Shown here: positions 52,358-61,696 of the stretch, piece by piece | Numbering within the stretch: position 1 is the stretch's first letter | Layout of the letters: the number at the start of each line of letters is the position of its first letter | Program-made: the position numbers and the translations under genes | Assembly: GCA_045591315.1 (NCBI GenBank) | Contig: JAZNSN010000058.1 | Location: 1 to 64,000, forward strand | Source of the DNA: HGM04593 sp045591315 | Lineage (GTDB): Bacteria; Bacteroidota; Bacteroidia; Bacteroidales; Bacteroidaceae | Length of the DNA stretch: 64,000 nucleotides | Direction: 5' to 3' | The notes under the pieces: generated by a model | Databases searched by the model: none | Seen by the model: only the letters and a program-made list of their open reading frames with translations | What the model was told of the DNA's origin: nothing

Positions 52358-54177
52358 CTTGCCAGTTCCAAATCAAGTTCTTTTCTCAATTTCTCGATTA
52401 GAGGGTTTTTCTCTTTCAGAATCTCGAACTGTTTGCCTTTATCGTTTATATGACGTTCTACAACAACCTTGTTGACGATGACCCTCATTCTTAGCATTGC
52501 TCCTTCCAATTCATTAGTCATTCCGTTGCATATACGTTTTGCTTCTTTCTCGAAGAGCTCTGCAGCCATCTGGTTATCAACAGATATTGTGAATGTGTCT
52601 TCTCCTGTTATGGCCGGAGTTATTATTTTCATTCTGTCAGCAAGAGCTCTTTCGTTTTCCGGCAACCTCAAGGCAAGTGATGTCCATGCTCTTGTGAGCT
52701 GCTCTCCAGTTATATTCTTACGCGCTGGTGCTGTTGTAGCTGCAATGCGGCCGGTTTCTGTTTCTTTATTGCCGGTAGCTGTCTGTCTGTTCTCAGTGAT
52801 TGCTTGCCTGGATCTGCGGAACATGCCGCCGATGTTGACAGTCTCCTCCCTTCTGTTCTGCAGTTCTATCGGGCGTCCTTGAACAACAGCATTGCTTCTG
52901 CTGCCGCTATTGTCTGGTGTTGCCGTTGCTGTATATGGCGGTTTCTCCTCCTGAGCCGTAATTTGGGGATTCTCCGTCTGTTTGACAGCGGCAGTATTCA
53001 TGTTGCTGCTGCAATTGGCTTCAATCTTATTGAATATGGGTTTCAGTAATTTAGGGCTACGCCCTCCACCGTCATCACTATCGCTATCGCTCATCTGGGA
53101 CAGCTCAATAAGTGTAAGTTCCGCCAGAAGTCTTTTGTTGCGGCTGGTTCTGTAATTCATTCCGCAGTTGTTGCAAAGCTTGATAGCCTTGAACAAGAAC
53201 CTTGCCGAACATCTCTTTGCCTGCTGCATATAGCGGTTACGCAATTCATTGCTTCCTTCGAATAGAGATGCAGTTGCCTCATCTCCATTTACAAGCAGGT
53301 CTCTGAAGTGCGATGCAGCTCCTTCTATGAATATATTGCCTTCGAAACCTTTGTTCAGGACTTCATTGAAGAGAAGCATGCATTGTGATGTCTTGCCTTC
53401 GAGTATAAAATCGGTAAGCCTGAAGTAATATTCATAATCAAGCACGTTCAGGCTTTCTATTACTTTATTATAAGTAAGGTCCCCTTGCGTAAAGCTGACC
53501 ATCTGGTCAAACAGCGACAATGCATCTCTCATGCAACCGTCTGATTTCTGTGCAATAATGCGCAAAGCTTCGTGTTCGGTGTTGACTCCCTCCTTGCCAG
53601 CGATGTTCTGTAGGTGAGAAATAATGTCAGCACTTTCGATACGGCTGAAATCGTATATCTGACAACGCGACAGGATTGTCGGGATTATCTTGTGTTTCTC
53701 TGTTGTGGCAAGAATGAATATTGCATGTGCCGGCGGTTCTTCAAGTGTTTTCAGAAATGCATTGAAGGCCGCTTGGGACAGCATATGTACCTCGTCGATG
53801 ATATATACCTTATATTTGCCGACCTGGGGTGGAATGCGTACCTGCTCGTTCAGTGAGCGTATGTCTTCTACAGAGTTATTGCTGGCCGCGTCGAGTTCGT
53901 ATATGGAGTACGATCTCTGTTGGTTGAAAGACTTGCACGACTCGCATTCGTTGCATGGCTCGCCGTCACTGGTCGGGTTCAAGCAGTTTATTGTCTTGGC
54001 GAATATTCTGGCGCAGGTTGTCTTTCCTACTCCACGAGGGCCGCAGAAGAGATATGCATGTGCCAGCTTGCCGCTGTGAATTGCATTCTTGAGAGTTGTC
54101 GTCAATGATTTCTGTGCAACAACAGACTCGAACGTGTCAGGGCGATACTTTCTCGCCGAAACAATATAATTCTCCAT
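52354..54177 (-). CDS. dnaX: DNA polymerase III gamma/tau subunit
   Basis: DnaX is the clamp-loader ATPase of the replicase. The N-terminus has SARKYRPDTFESVVAQ, Walker A GPRGVGKTT, the four-cysteine zinc module CLNP..CNECESC, Walker B VYIIDEVHMLS and the sensor TTEKHKIIPTILSRC. The last 250 residues are low-complexity and then a tau-like helical part. I chose ATG at 54177 (MENYIVSARKY); the longer frame to 54267 adds an unlikely leader. A small TCCTGCA/TGCAGGA hairpin is in the leader (54208-54222). Confidence 0.95.
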   Translation of the reverse strand: MENYIVSARKYRPDTFESVVAQKSLTTTLKNAIHSGKLAHAYLFCGPRGVGKTTCARIFAKTINCLNPTSDGEPCNECESCKSFNQQRSYSIYELDAASNNSVEDIRSLNEQVRIPPQVGKYKVYIIDEVHMLSQAAFNAFLKTLEEPPAHAIFILATTEKHKIIPTILSRCQIYDFSRIESADIISHLQNIAGKEGVNTEHEALRIIAQKSDGCMRDALSLFDQMVSFTQGDLTYNKVIESLNVLDYEYYFRLTDFILEGKTSQCMLLFNEVLNKGFEGNIFIEGAASHFRDLLVNGDEATASLFEGSNELRNRYMQQAKRCSARFLFKAIKLCNNCGMNYRTSRNKRLLAELTLIELSQMSDSDSDDGGGRSPKLLKPIFNKIEANCSSNMNTAAVKQTENPQITAQEEKPPYTATATPDNSGSRSNAVVQGRPIELQNRREETVNIGGMFRRSRQAITENRQTATGNKETETGRIAATTAPARKNITGEQLTRAWTSLALRLPENERALADRMKIITPAITGEDTFTISVDNQMAAELFEKEAKRICNGMTNELEGAMLRMRVIVNKVVVERHINDKGKQFEILKEKNPLIEKLRKELDLELAR

Positions 54178-54237
54178 ATTGATTAATGTAGTATTCTTGT
54201 AGGCAATCCTGCAGTGCAGGAGACTTCTCTCTAACTG

Positions 54238-54268
54238 CAAAGATAATGCAAACAACGCGTAGGACAAA
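54238..54268 (-). promoter_or_regulatory. Promoter of dnaX
   Basis: Minus strand TTTG (54265-54268), 19-base spacer, TATCTTTG (54238-54245). Confidence 0.75.
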
Positions 54269-54362
54269 ATGTTGAAATGAAATTTACCATAGCAAAATCC
54301 CCTCTTTTACAATTCTTGTGAACTAATTGCATGACAGCAGTTAAGGTTACATTGTTTTTTTA

Positions 54363-54370
54363 TAACTTTG
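54363..54370 (+). promoter_or_regulatory. Candidate -7 box of ftsB-like gene
   Basis: TAACTTTG matches TAnnTTTG 25 bases before the ATG; the TTTG box is not clear at 19-21 bases upstream. Confidence 0.45.
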
Positions 54371-54395
54371 CAGAGCATCAAAACTCCAATTAGTC

Positions 54396-54713
54396 ATGTT
54401 CCGTAGAATTCTTCAGAAAATCATGCCTGTCCTGAACTGGATACGTTGTCACAAGTATATATCTGTGACACTGGTCTTTCTTGCCATAATATTTGTAATA
54501 GATGACAATAGCATGATAAAACATTTCGACAACAGACGTGTCATAAGTGAACTTGAGGAGGAGATTGAACTGATGAGGCGTGATTCTGCAATCATAATGC
54601 AGAAACAGGAGCAACTTGACCGTAATTGTGACAAAGATGTCGTTGAGAAGTTAGCAAGAGACAGATACGGAATGCACAAGGAGAATGAAGAGGTTTTTAT
54701 AATAGAGGAATGA
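54396..54713 (+). CDS. Septum formation initiator, FtsB/DivIC-like
   Basis: A 105-residue bitopic protein: short cytoplasmic N-terminus, one membrane helix (about residues 21-38), then a leucine/charged coiled coil (ISELEEEIELMRRDSAI) and the conserved KLARDRYGMHKENEEV end, the FtsB/DivIC signature. It joins the divisome through FtsL/FtsQ partners. The next gene starts inside its stop (ATGATG), so they are coupled. Confidence 0.88.
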   Translation: MFRRILQKIMPVLNWIRCHKYISVTLVFLAIIFVIDDNSMIKHFDNRRVISELEEEIELMRRDSAIIMQKQEQLDRNCDKDVVEKLARDRYGMHKENEEVFIIEE

Positions 54714-55051
54714 TGAGATTTGCCGCTGTATTATATTATTTGGGAGCTTTGGCTCTTTTTACAGGTCTTGTCCTAAGGATGTTTATGCCTGATTTATATG
54801 CATATGTGTATAGTGCAGGCGCGTTTCTTTTTGCAGTCATGCAGTTTGTGCTGCGTCCGCGTCAGAAGGGGCTTGCTCTCCGCCGTCTGGTGTTCCAGCA
54901 GCAGTTGGCGGGCGTATTGTTCATCGTAGCTGGTGTGCTTATGTTCACTCATGTCAGGAATGAGTGGCTTGTGGCATTGACATGTGCAGTCCTTGTTGAA
55001 CTTTATACGGCTTATCGTATTCCTCAGGAATTGGACAAGGAAAAGCAATGA
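54710..55051 (+). CDS. Small integral membrane protein, unknown
   Basis: 113 residues with four hydrophobic segments (about 5-22, 30-47, 64-81, 87-103) separated by basic loops. I recognise no named domain. Its overlap with the ftsB-like gene suggests a link with cell envelope or division. Confidence 0.7.
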   Translation: MMRFAAVLYYLGALALFTGLVLRMFMPDLYAYVYSAGAFLFAVMQFVLRPRQKGLALRRLVFQQQLAGVLFIVAGVLMFTHVRNEWLVALTCAVLVELYTAYRIPQELDKEKQ

Positions 55052-55079
55052 CCATGATTGTGGGTGACGTTGCAGTTTC

Positions 55080-56030
55080 TTATCTTAATCTTATGACGTC
55101 ACCGACTTTCAGTCTTGTGTAGCCGTTGTATTGAGGATTCATTCTATACAGGCTTTTCAGTCTTATCCCATAGATTTGGGAGATGCTGTATAGGCTCTCT
55201 CCGTTTCTGGTTCTGTGGAATTTGTATTTGCCGGTAGCCTTGCTGCGCTTCTTCTCAATATAGATTATATCACCCTCTTCTATTGTATATCCTTTATACA
55301 GATCGTTGTAGCTGATGAGCTTGCTTTTTGATATTCCGAGCTCCTTCGAGAGTTTGGAGAATGTATCTCCTTGTCCGGCAACAATATAAAGCAAGTCGTT
55401 CGATTTGAATATTGCTCTTTGAGGTGTCCTTATCTGAGCATTCTGCCTTTTCTTGTCCACCTTTATGTCCGACATTCTATAGCGGTCATATTCCTGTAAG
55501 TTGTACTTCTCGATTAGTGCGACAAGTTTGGTGTGGTATTGCCTGTCCTCTGCATAGTAAGCATCCCTTAACCCTTTTGCCCAGCCCTTGTAGTCGGTCT
55601 TCTTCAGTTTGAATAGTGGAGCATATCTCTTGTTTATTACGAGAAAATGTGAATGGTCCTCATATGAGTCGCCTGCATTGTCATATACACGGAACTTGCG
55701 CAATGCTCCGTTATCCATCACCTTTATCGTTCTTCCTTTCCATCTCTTGTCGGCCTTGATACCAAAATGGTTCTTGCCTTCAGTCGCCAAGCGGCTTTTC
55801 CCCGAACCGCTTTCGAGCAGTCCTTGTGCAAGGGTGATGCTTGCTGGAATACCGTGTCTTTCCATTTGCTCTACAGCCAAAGGATAGAATGTAAGAATAT
55901 ACCTTTCACTGTCATTCCGTGCTTGTGATATCTCTTTTGGAAGCTTCTCTTTCCTCTCGCCTTTTTTGCTCGTGGCACATCCCGAAAGCAGAAAAACTGC
56001 AATTATTGTCAGTATATATATTGTTCTCAT
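55080..56030 (-). CDS. Glucosaminidase with two LysM domains, lipoprotein
   Basis: Signal ending FLLSGCAT gives a lipoprotein with Cys18. The glucosaminidase (GH73) domain spans about residues 45-190, with the catalytic Glu in LAQGLLESGSGKSRLA and the FRVYDNAGDSYEDHSHFL region. Two LysM repeats follow (near LYIVAGQGDTFSKLSKEL and RTRNGESLYSISQIYGI). It cleaves peptidoglycan glycan strands, in the periplasm anchored to a membrane. It is convergent with the small membrane protein gene. Confidence 0.92.
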   Translation of the reverse strand: MRTIYILTIIAVFLLSGCATSKKGERKEKLPKEISQARNDSERYILTFYPLAVEQMERHGIPASITLAQGLLESGSGKSRLATEGKNHFGIKADKRWKGRTIKVMDNGALRKFRVYDNAGDSYEDHSHFLVINKRYAPLFKLKKTDYKGWAKGLRDAYYAEDRQYHTKLVALIEKYNLQEYDRYRMSDIKVDKKRQNAQIRTPQRAIFKSNDLLYIVAGQGDTFSKLSKELGISKSKLISYNDLYKGYTIEEGDIIYIEKKRSKATGKYKFHRTRNGESLYSISQIYGIRLKSLYRMNPQYNGYTRLKVGDVIRLR

Positions 56031-56071
56031 TATGTTGCTGTTTCTGAAATCTATGCAAATTAAGTGAATTA

Positions 56072-56103
56072 ATTGTTTTTAAGCAAGATTTCGCGTATAT
56101 TCG
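56072..56103 (+). promoter_or_regulatory. Probable promoter of cdd-LMWPTP-ruvC
   Basis: ATTG (56072-56075), 20-base spacer, TATATTCG (56096-56103); each box has one mismatch. The start falls about 30 bases before ATG 56141. Confidence 0.45.
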
Positions 56104-56140
56104 CACTAATAAAAACCGCTGAATCCGTCTTCTTTTGTAT

Positions 56141-56656
56141 ATGACAACGGGTTCGGCAATAGATTTGGAAGATATGAAGGAGAATGTTATTCAGACTAGA
56201 ATCAAGGTCTGTACATTGGATGAGTTGTCAGCCGAGGACAGGGAAGTGGTGGATGCTGCACGACGTGCGACAGCCAACAGTTATGCAATATATTCGCATT
56301 TCAATGTAGGTGCAGCGGTTCGTCTTGAAGACGGAACTGTTGTTTGTGGAACAAATCAGGAGAATGCAGCCTATCCTTCAGGGATTTGTGCTGAGCGTAC
56401 TACGCTTTTCTGGGCAAACTCCCAATATCCCGATAAGGCCGTCACTCTGCTTGCCATAGCTGCGAGAACCGATGGCGGAGAACTGGAAAGGCCGATTCCT
56501 CCATGTGGTGCATGCCGTCAGGTTATGTTGGAAACCGAGAAACGGTATAACCGCCCTATGAAGATAATCCTTTTCGGAACAAAGGAGTGCTATGTCCTGG
56601 AGGAAGGTGTGAAAGCTCTGTTGCCGCTGTCGTTCGATGCCGGTTTTCTTGAGTGA
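56141..56656 (+). CDS. cdd: Cytidine deaminase
   Basis: The enzyme deaminates cytidine and deoxycytidine in pyrimidine salvage. The zinc site is visible: the Cys-His/Cys role is carried by CAERTTLF (catalytic Glu) and PPCGACRQV. SHFNVGAAVRLEDG and NQENAAYPSGICAER are the substrate-binding family parts. ATG at 56141 is chosen; ATG at 56177 is possible and closer to the family length. The following gene starts 16 bases later. Confidence 0.92.
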   Translation: MTTGSAIDLEDMKENVIQTRIKVCTLDELSAEDREVVDAARRATANSYAIYSHFNVGAAVRLEDGTVVCGTNQENAAYPSGICAERTTLFWANSQYPDKAVTLLAIAARTDGGELERPIPPCGACRQVMLETEKRYNRPMKIILFGTKECYVLEEGVKALLPLSFDAGFLE

Positions 56657-56672
56657 TAATGGGATTCCTGCT

Positions 56673-57143
56673 ATGAAAAGAATAATGTTTGTATGCCATG
56701 GCAACATCTGCCGTTCACCAATGGCAGAATTTATAATGAAGGATCTTGTTCGCAAGGCATTTGCTGAAGAAGAGTTCTATATAGAGTCATCTGCGACAAG
56801 CCGTGAGGAAATCGGTAATCCAATATACTCTCCAGCAGCCTACACCTTGTCATTGCATGGAATAGAAAGCGACGGCCATGCAGCGCGGCAGTTCACAATT
56901 CACGATTACAATAGCTTCGATATGGTTGTTGTAATGGAAGAGTACAACGTAGGCAACTTGATGCGCATTATCGGTTGCGATTGCGAAAACAAGGTGTGGA
57001 AACTGCTCGATTTCATTGTGGAAGAGCCCAGTCGCAGGCTGGGCGAGGATATTTCCGACCCTTGGTATCACGGTAACTTCGACAAGACATACAAGGAGAT
57101 ATTGGCCGGGTGCAAGGCCTTGATGCGATATTTGGGATATTGA
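56673..57143 (+). CDS. Low molecular weight protein tyrosine phosphatase
   Basis: The P-loop VCHGNICRS (CX5R) near the N-terminus and the general-acid Asp in ISDPWYHG define this family. The start is ATG at 56673 (MKRIMFVCHG), after the cdd stop. It dephosphorylates tyrosine residues; a role on the capsule kinase is possible but a PHP-type phosphatase is already encoded in that operon. It lies between cdd and ruvC in one operon. Confidence 0.92.
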   Translation: MKRIMFVCHGNICRSPMAEFIMKDLVRKAFAEEEFYIESSATSREEIGNPIYSPAAYTLSLHGIESDGHAARQFTIHDYNSFDMVVVMEEYNVGNLMRIIGCDCENKVWKLLDFIVEEPSRRLGEDISDPWYHGNFDKTYKEILAGCKALMRYLGY

Positions 57144-57144
57144 T

Positions 57145-57720
57145 ATGAATAATAGGTGTGTTGAGGCCGACGATCGTGTTATAATGGGAATAGACCCTGG
57201 TACCAATATCATGGGTTATGCATTCATTGGTGTCAATGGCAATAAGGCCCATCTGATTGCCATGGGGGTTATTGATCTGCGCAAATGTAAGGATATGTAC
57301 ATGAAGCTAGGTGAGATATTTACCCGTGTCCAAGGGCTTATAAATTCTTTCCTACCAGATGAACTGGCAATTGAGGCTCCTTTTTTCGGCAAGAATGTGC
57401 AGAGTATGCTTAAATTGGGCAGGGCTCAGGGTGTTGCTATTGCTGCCGCAATAAGCCGTCAGGTTCCTATACACGAATATGCTCCTATGAAGATAAAGAT
57501 GGCAATCACCGGCAATGGTTCATCGTCAAAAGAGCAGGTTGCCGACATGTTGCGTCGGATGTTGAATATCTCCAGTGAAGAGATGCCTCATTTTATGGAT
57601 GCTACAGATGCATTGGGAGCCGCATTCTGCCATTTTATACAACGCGGTCGCCCGGTATCGGACAAGAAGTACAGTTCATGGGCCGATTTTGCGGCCAAGA
57701 ATCCGGGCAAGGTAAAATAA
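57145..57720 (+). CDS. ruvC: Holliday junction resolvase RuvC
   Basis: RuvC cuts Holliday junctions in recombination and repair. The acidic catalytic residues are in GIDPGTNIMGY, LAIEAPFF and MDATDALGAAFCH, all conserved. Length 191 is normal. It starts 1 base after the phosphatase gene stop. A hairpin terminator follows. Confidence 0.95.
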   Translation: MNNRCVEADDRVIMGIDPGTNIMGYAFIGVNGNKAHLIAMGVIDLRKCKDMYMKLGEIFTRVQGLINSFLPDELAIEAPFFGKNVQSMLKLGRAQGVAIAAAISRQVPIHEYAPMKIKMAITGNGSSSKEQVADMLRRMLNISSEEMPHFMDATDALGAAFCHFIQRGRPVSDKKYSSWADFAAKNPGKVK

Positions 57721-57750
57721 ATAAACAGCTCACAGAGCTGTTTATTTATT
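57716..57750. terminator. Bidirectional terminator between ruvC and porE-like gene
   Basis: AATAAATAAACAGCTC and its complement pair perfectly around a 3-base loop, with T/A-rich flanks, between convergent stops. Confidence 0.85.
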
Positions 57751-59740
57751 ATTTATATAGTCCATAAGTTGTACGCAGAACCTGGAACTCGGTACGGCGG
57801 TTCAGTTGATGGCACTCTTCCTGCTGTTCCTCATTTTCAAGAGCATTGATGAACTCTTCAGTAAGCAGGTCACCTTCTTTCAGGTACTTGTATTTCTCTG
57901 TCATCTTCTTGGTTATCTCCTTAGGTTTGCTTTCTCCATATCCCTTTGCTGTGAGACGTTCCTTTTCTATACCATTTTCTATAAGATACCTGACAACAGA
58001 TTCTGCGCGTGCCTGTGACAGTTTCTCGTTATACTTGTCAGTTCCTCGGTAGTCGCAGTGCGCTGCAAGCTCTATGGTTACATTCGGGTTCAGTTCAAGC
58101 AACTTGACAAGTTCATCAAGCGATGTTGTCGATTCCGGTGTCAGAGTTGCTCTGTCAAACTCATAGAAGATGTTGTCTATGAGCACCGGGCGGGTTATTG
58201 ACGGCAGGGCAAAATCGCGCTGGTATTCGTTGTATCCCTCAGTAGAGTCGGCTTTCAGTTCCTGCATCGTATTGAGGTATCCCTTGCATGTGCCCAGCAT
58301 GACATACTCTACGCCTGGTGTTATCCGGACTCTGTATGAACCGTCCTTCATGACTCCGAAACTGGTATTCGTACCGTCATCTCCAATCATGTATATAATA
58401 CCTTCGGGCAGTTCATAGCCGTCCTTCTCATATATCCATCCGTGAAGGATGTGCACGGTCTCAGGAAGCAGAAACGAATAGATGTGGTCCCAACCGCGTG
58501 CATCCCCCCTGTTGGAGGAGAAATATCCTCGGTACAGACCCGGTGCAAATGTCATTCCGAAGTCATCACCATTGGAGTTTACCGGTGCTCCGATGTTGCT
58601 TACCTTCCATACAGTATCGTTTTCCTGTACTGCACTGTAAATATCCAGTCCTCCCATTCCGGGGTATCCGTCCGAAGAGAAGAAGAGTTCTCCTTTTGGG
58701 CCGAATGAGGGGAACTGCTCGTCTCCCTCGGTATTTATGTACGGTCCGAGATTTTCGACAATCCCTTCAAGAGCCTTGCTTGAGCCTATGTAGTATTTCC
58801 ATATATCAAGACCTCCATAACCTCCTGCCATAGTAGATGTGAAATAGAGCCAATTCCCGTCAGGCGAGACTGCCGGATGTGCATATGCTGCAAGTGTATC
58901 GCTTGATATGTTCACCGGTTCGGGTTTGCTCCATGAGGCATCGCTTCTATGGCTTCTGTATATCTCGGCAAAGCGTGGATAATGAGGGTCTGTAGCGCAC
59001 CTTGTAAAATACATTACTCCTCCGTCGCGTGTAAATGCCGGTGCACCGTCCTCGTATTCACTGTTTACATCCCCGTCAATCTTTTCTGTCTTTTGCCATT
59101 TGCCCTTCTCGTCGCGTTTTGTAAGGAACAGGTCCGAGAATTCCTGTCCTGTTATGCCGCTAATATCGTCGCCGGTCGCATCCTTTCTGGTGCTTGTCGT
59201 AACAATCATCGTTGTATCCTCACCAACGTATGCCGGGCACAGGTCACTGCGTTGTCCGTTCAGTTCCTTGGCTTTGGCTACAATGTATCTGCTAGGGTTC
59301 TTCTTCCACTCCTGTGATTGTTTTGCTGCCTGCAGGCCAATCTTGGCCATGCGGTTGTCCGGGTTTTTTTCTAAGAACGCCTCATAGCTCTTTTGCGATG
59401 CCTTGTAATCTCCTTTTTCAAGTTGCGCGTCGGCAAGGTACAATAAAGCCAAAGAGTCGGGGTAGCCATACCGTACCGCATTCTGGTATGCACCCACTGC
59501 AAATACAGGACTATTCATCTTCCTGTAGCACTCAGCCATCTTCCATGCAACAGTGCCTCGCTTCTTGCGGTCCTTAGGCGATATTCTCCTATAAGCACTT
59601 TTGTACTCTTTTGCAGCTTCGTAATACTCCATTATGGCTGCATATCTGTCACCTTTCTTTATAGCCTTGTCCACTCCGCATGATACAAGTAGCGTAGCAA
59701 TCAGGAATATTGCCGGTAAATATCTCAATTTGTTGTACAC
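57749..59740 (-). CDS. porE: PorE-like OmpA-family lipoprotein of the type IX secretion system
   Basis: Layout is that of P. gingivalis PorE (PG1058): lipoprotein signal ending LLVSCG, TPR repeats (about residues 30-140), a PD40/WD40 propeller (AFTRDGGVMYFTR, AVSPDGNWLYFTSTM, SFGPKGELFFSSDG), a CNA-B/carboxypeptidase regulatory-like part, then a C-terminal OmpA domain (YEFDRATLTPES, ELAAHCDYRGT). PorE links the T9SS to peptidoglycan. GTG at 59740 is the only start that keeps the signal peptide. The porE call rests on domain order, not on a search. Confidence 0.8.
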   Translation of the reverse strand: MYNKLRYLPAIFLIATLLVSCGVDKAIKKGDRYAAIMEYYEAAKEYKSAYRRISPKDRKKRGTVAWKMAECYRKMNSPVFAVGAYQNAVRYGYPDSLALLYLADAQLEKGDYKASQKSYEAFLEKNPDNRMAKIGLQAAKQSQEWKKNPSRYIVAKAKELNGQRSDLCPAYVGEDTTMIVTTSTRKDATGDDISGITGQEFSDLFLTKRDEKGKWQKTEKIDGDVNSEYEDGAPAFTRDGGVMYFTRCATDPHYPRFAEIYRSHRSDASWSKPEPVNISSDTLAAYAHPAVSPDGNWLYFTSTMAGGYGGLDIWKYYIGSSKALEGIVENLGPYINTEGDEQFPSFGPKGELFFSSDGYPGMGGLDIYSAVQENDTVWKVSNIGAPVNSNGDDFGMTFAPGLYRGYFSSNRGDARGWDHIYSFLLPETVHILHGWIYEKDGYELPEGIIYMIGDDGTNTSFGVMKDGSYRVRITPGVEYVMLGTCKGYLNTMQELKADSTEGYNEYQRDFALPSITRPVLIDNIFYEFDRATLTPESTTSLDELVKLLELNPNVTIELAAHCDYRGTDKYNEKLSQARAESVVRYLIENGIEKERLTAKGYGESKPKEITKKMTEKYKYLKEGDLLTEEFINALENEEQQEECHQLNRRTEFQVLRTTYGLYK

Positions 59741-59820
59741 TGTTATCTCTTTTAGTTTTATTATAACTTGTAAAAAGGCAATTTATTATATAAGAACTTG
59801 TATTTATGCATAGTTGGCTT

Positions 59821-61614
59821 CTATGCACCGTTGCTTTCCCCTTGCATAATGCTGTTGTCGCGCAACACATCGTTCACCACTTCCTGGAGCATTGCCTTAA
59901 GTTCTTCTATGAATATCCTGGCCTCATATTGCCGTTTCTCAATGTCACGCAGCTTCTTCTCCCACCGTCCGGTAAGCTCTGCGCTTTTCAGCAGTTCGTT
60001 CTTTATGAGCCCGACAAGCTCTATTCCGGTCGGTGTCGCAACAATGTTCTTTTTCTCACGTCTTATGTAGTTGCGCTTGTATAGTGTCTCAATTATGGCT
60101 GCGCGTGTAGATGGGCGTCCTATTCCATTCTCCTTCATGGCATCGCGCAGTTCCTCGTCATCGACAAGCTTGCCGGCGGTTTCCATTGCACGAAGTAGGG
60201 TAGCTTCGGTATAAGGCTTCGGAGGCTGTGTCCATTTTTCTGCAAGTCCTGGTGTGTGCGGTCCGCTTTCTCCTACTGTAAACGAAGGAAGGAAGTTTTC
60301 TTTTTCTCCCTCTTTCTCATCATTGCTGTCTCCGGCAAAGACGGTTCTCCAGCCCGGTTCAGTAATCTCTTTGCCCGTTGTCTTGAATTCCACACCTGCA
60401 CTTTCTCCTAGCACTGTTGTGCTGCGGAATTTGCAATCGGGGTAGAAAACTGCGATGAAATGTCTTGCAACAAGGTCATATACCTTCTTCTCAAGGTCGG
60501 TCAATCCTTGCGGGTAAACGCCTGTAGGTATAATGGCATGGTGGTCCGTTACTTTCTTGTTGTCAAAGACTTTCTTTGACTTGTTCAAAGGCTTGCCGGC
60601 AAGAGGCATTGTAAGGGCCTGATAGTCACGCAATCCCTTCAGTATATTCGCGCACTTGGGATATATGTCATCACTCAGGAATGTAGTATCTACGCGCGGA
60701 TATGTCGTTACCTTTTTCTCATACAACGACTGTATGGTCTGCAGTGTCTGTTCGGCCGAAAGCCCGAATTTCCTGTTGCAGTCCACTTGCAGCGAGGTTA
60801 GGTCGTAAAGCCGTGGAGGGAGTTCCGTTCCGTTCTTTGCTGTCACGTTAGTGATTGTAAAAGGCTCTCCTGTTATTTTTTCAAGAGCCTCACGTCCTTT
60901 CTCCTCGCTGTCGAAACGTCCTTCTGTAATGCTGAAGGTGGTGTCCCGGTATGTTGTCTTCAGTTCCCAGTAGGGTTGGGGTACAAAATTCTCTATTTCA
61001 AGGTGCCTTTTGACTATAAGTGCAAGGGTCGGAGTCTGTACTCTGCCAATCGATAGCACCTGTCGGTTCTTTGCATACTTAAGTGTGTATAGCCTTGTTG
61101 CGTTCATACCGAGCAGCCAGTCTCCGATAGCCCGGCTGAGCCCGGCTTCATAAAGGGACTGGTACTCGCTCTGGTCCTTAAGTGTCGCAAAACCTTCACG
61201 TATGGCCTCTTCGGTGAGTGAAGATACCCATAGTCTCTTTACGGGGCATTTTGCCTGCGCTTTCTGCATTACCCACCGTTGTATAAGTTCACCTTCCTGT
61301 CCGGCATCACCGCAGTTCACAATCATTTCGGCATCCTTCATCAGCCGTTCAATTATGCCGAACTGCTTCTCTATCCCCTTGTCATTTATCAGCTTAATTC
61401 CGAAGCGTGGCGGAATCATCGGCAGGCTGCCGAGGCTCCACCTTTGCCACATTGGGGTATAGTCATTCGGTTCCTTGAGTGTGCAAAGGTGACCGAAGGT
61501 CCATGTGACCTGGTACCCGTTGCCCTCAAAGAAACCCTCACGACGGTTCCTTGCCCCTAAAATGTCTGCTATCTCTTTTGCTACACTAGGCTTCTCTGCA
61601 ATACAGACTATCAT
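59821..61614 (-). CDS. topB: DNA topoisomerase III
   Basis: Type IA topoisomerase: TOPRIM domain starting IVCIAEKPSVAKEIADIL, the acidic pair in NCGDAGQEGEL, SIGRVQTPTLALIV and the catalytic Tyr in TTYPRVDTTFLS. At 598 residues it is shorter than E. coli TopB (653), without C-terminal zinc fingers. I chose ATG at 61614; TTG at 61620 is less likely. It relaxes or decatenates single-strand-containing DNA and may aid element mobility, though it is a normal chromosomal gene here. Confidence 0.92.
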   Translation of the reverse strand: MIVCIAEKPSVAKEIADILGARNRREGFFEGNGYQVTWTFGHLCTLKEPNDYTPMWQRWSLGSLPMIPPRFGIKLINDKGIEKQFGIIERLMKDAEMIVNCGDAGQEGELIQRWVMQKAQAKCPVKRLWVSSLTEEAIREGFATLKDQSEYQSLYEAGLSRAIGDWLLGMNATRLYTLKYAKNRQVLSIGRVQTPTLALIVKRHLEIENFVPQPYWELKTTYRDTTFSITEGRFDSEEKGREALEKITGEPFTITNVTAKNGTELPPRLYDLTSLQVDCNRKFGLSAEQTLQTIQSLYEKKVTTYPRVDTTFLSDDIYPKCANILKGLRDYQALTMPLAGKPLNKSKKVFDNKKVTDHHAIIPTGVYPQGLTDLEKKVYDLVARHFIAVFYPDCKFRSTTVLGESAGVEFKTTGKEITEPGWRTVFAGDSNDEKEGEKENFLPSFTVGESGPHTPGLAEKWTQPPKPYTEATLLRAMETAGKLVDDEELRDAMKENGIGRPSTRAAIIETLYKRNYIRREKKNIVATPTGIELVGLIKNELLKSAELTGRWEKKLRDIEKRQYEARIFIEELKAMLQEVVNDVLRDNSIMQGESNGA

Positions 61615-61637
61615 CGTCAATCAATGCCCTGTTGTGT

Positions 61638-61679
61638 TGATAAACTCCTTAATGCCACACAACATTAAGGAGTTTGTCA
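61638..61679. terminator. Hairpin between mutB and topB
   Basis: A 17-bp stem (TGATAAACTCCTTAATG with its near complement, one mismatch) and an 8-base loop, but with no T run on either side. A second pairing (GTTGTGT with ACACAAC) overlaps it. It may be a weak terminator or an RNA switch-like structure. Confidence 0.5.
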
Positions 61680-61696
61680 GTTTATCATCAAATCAT

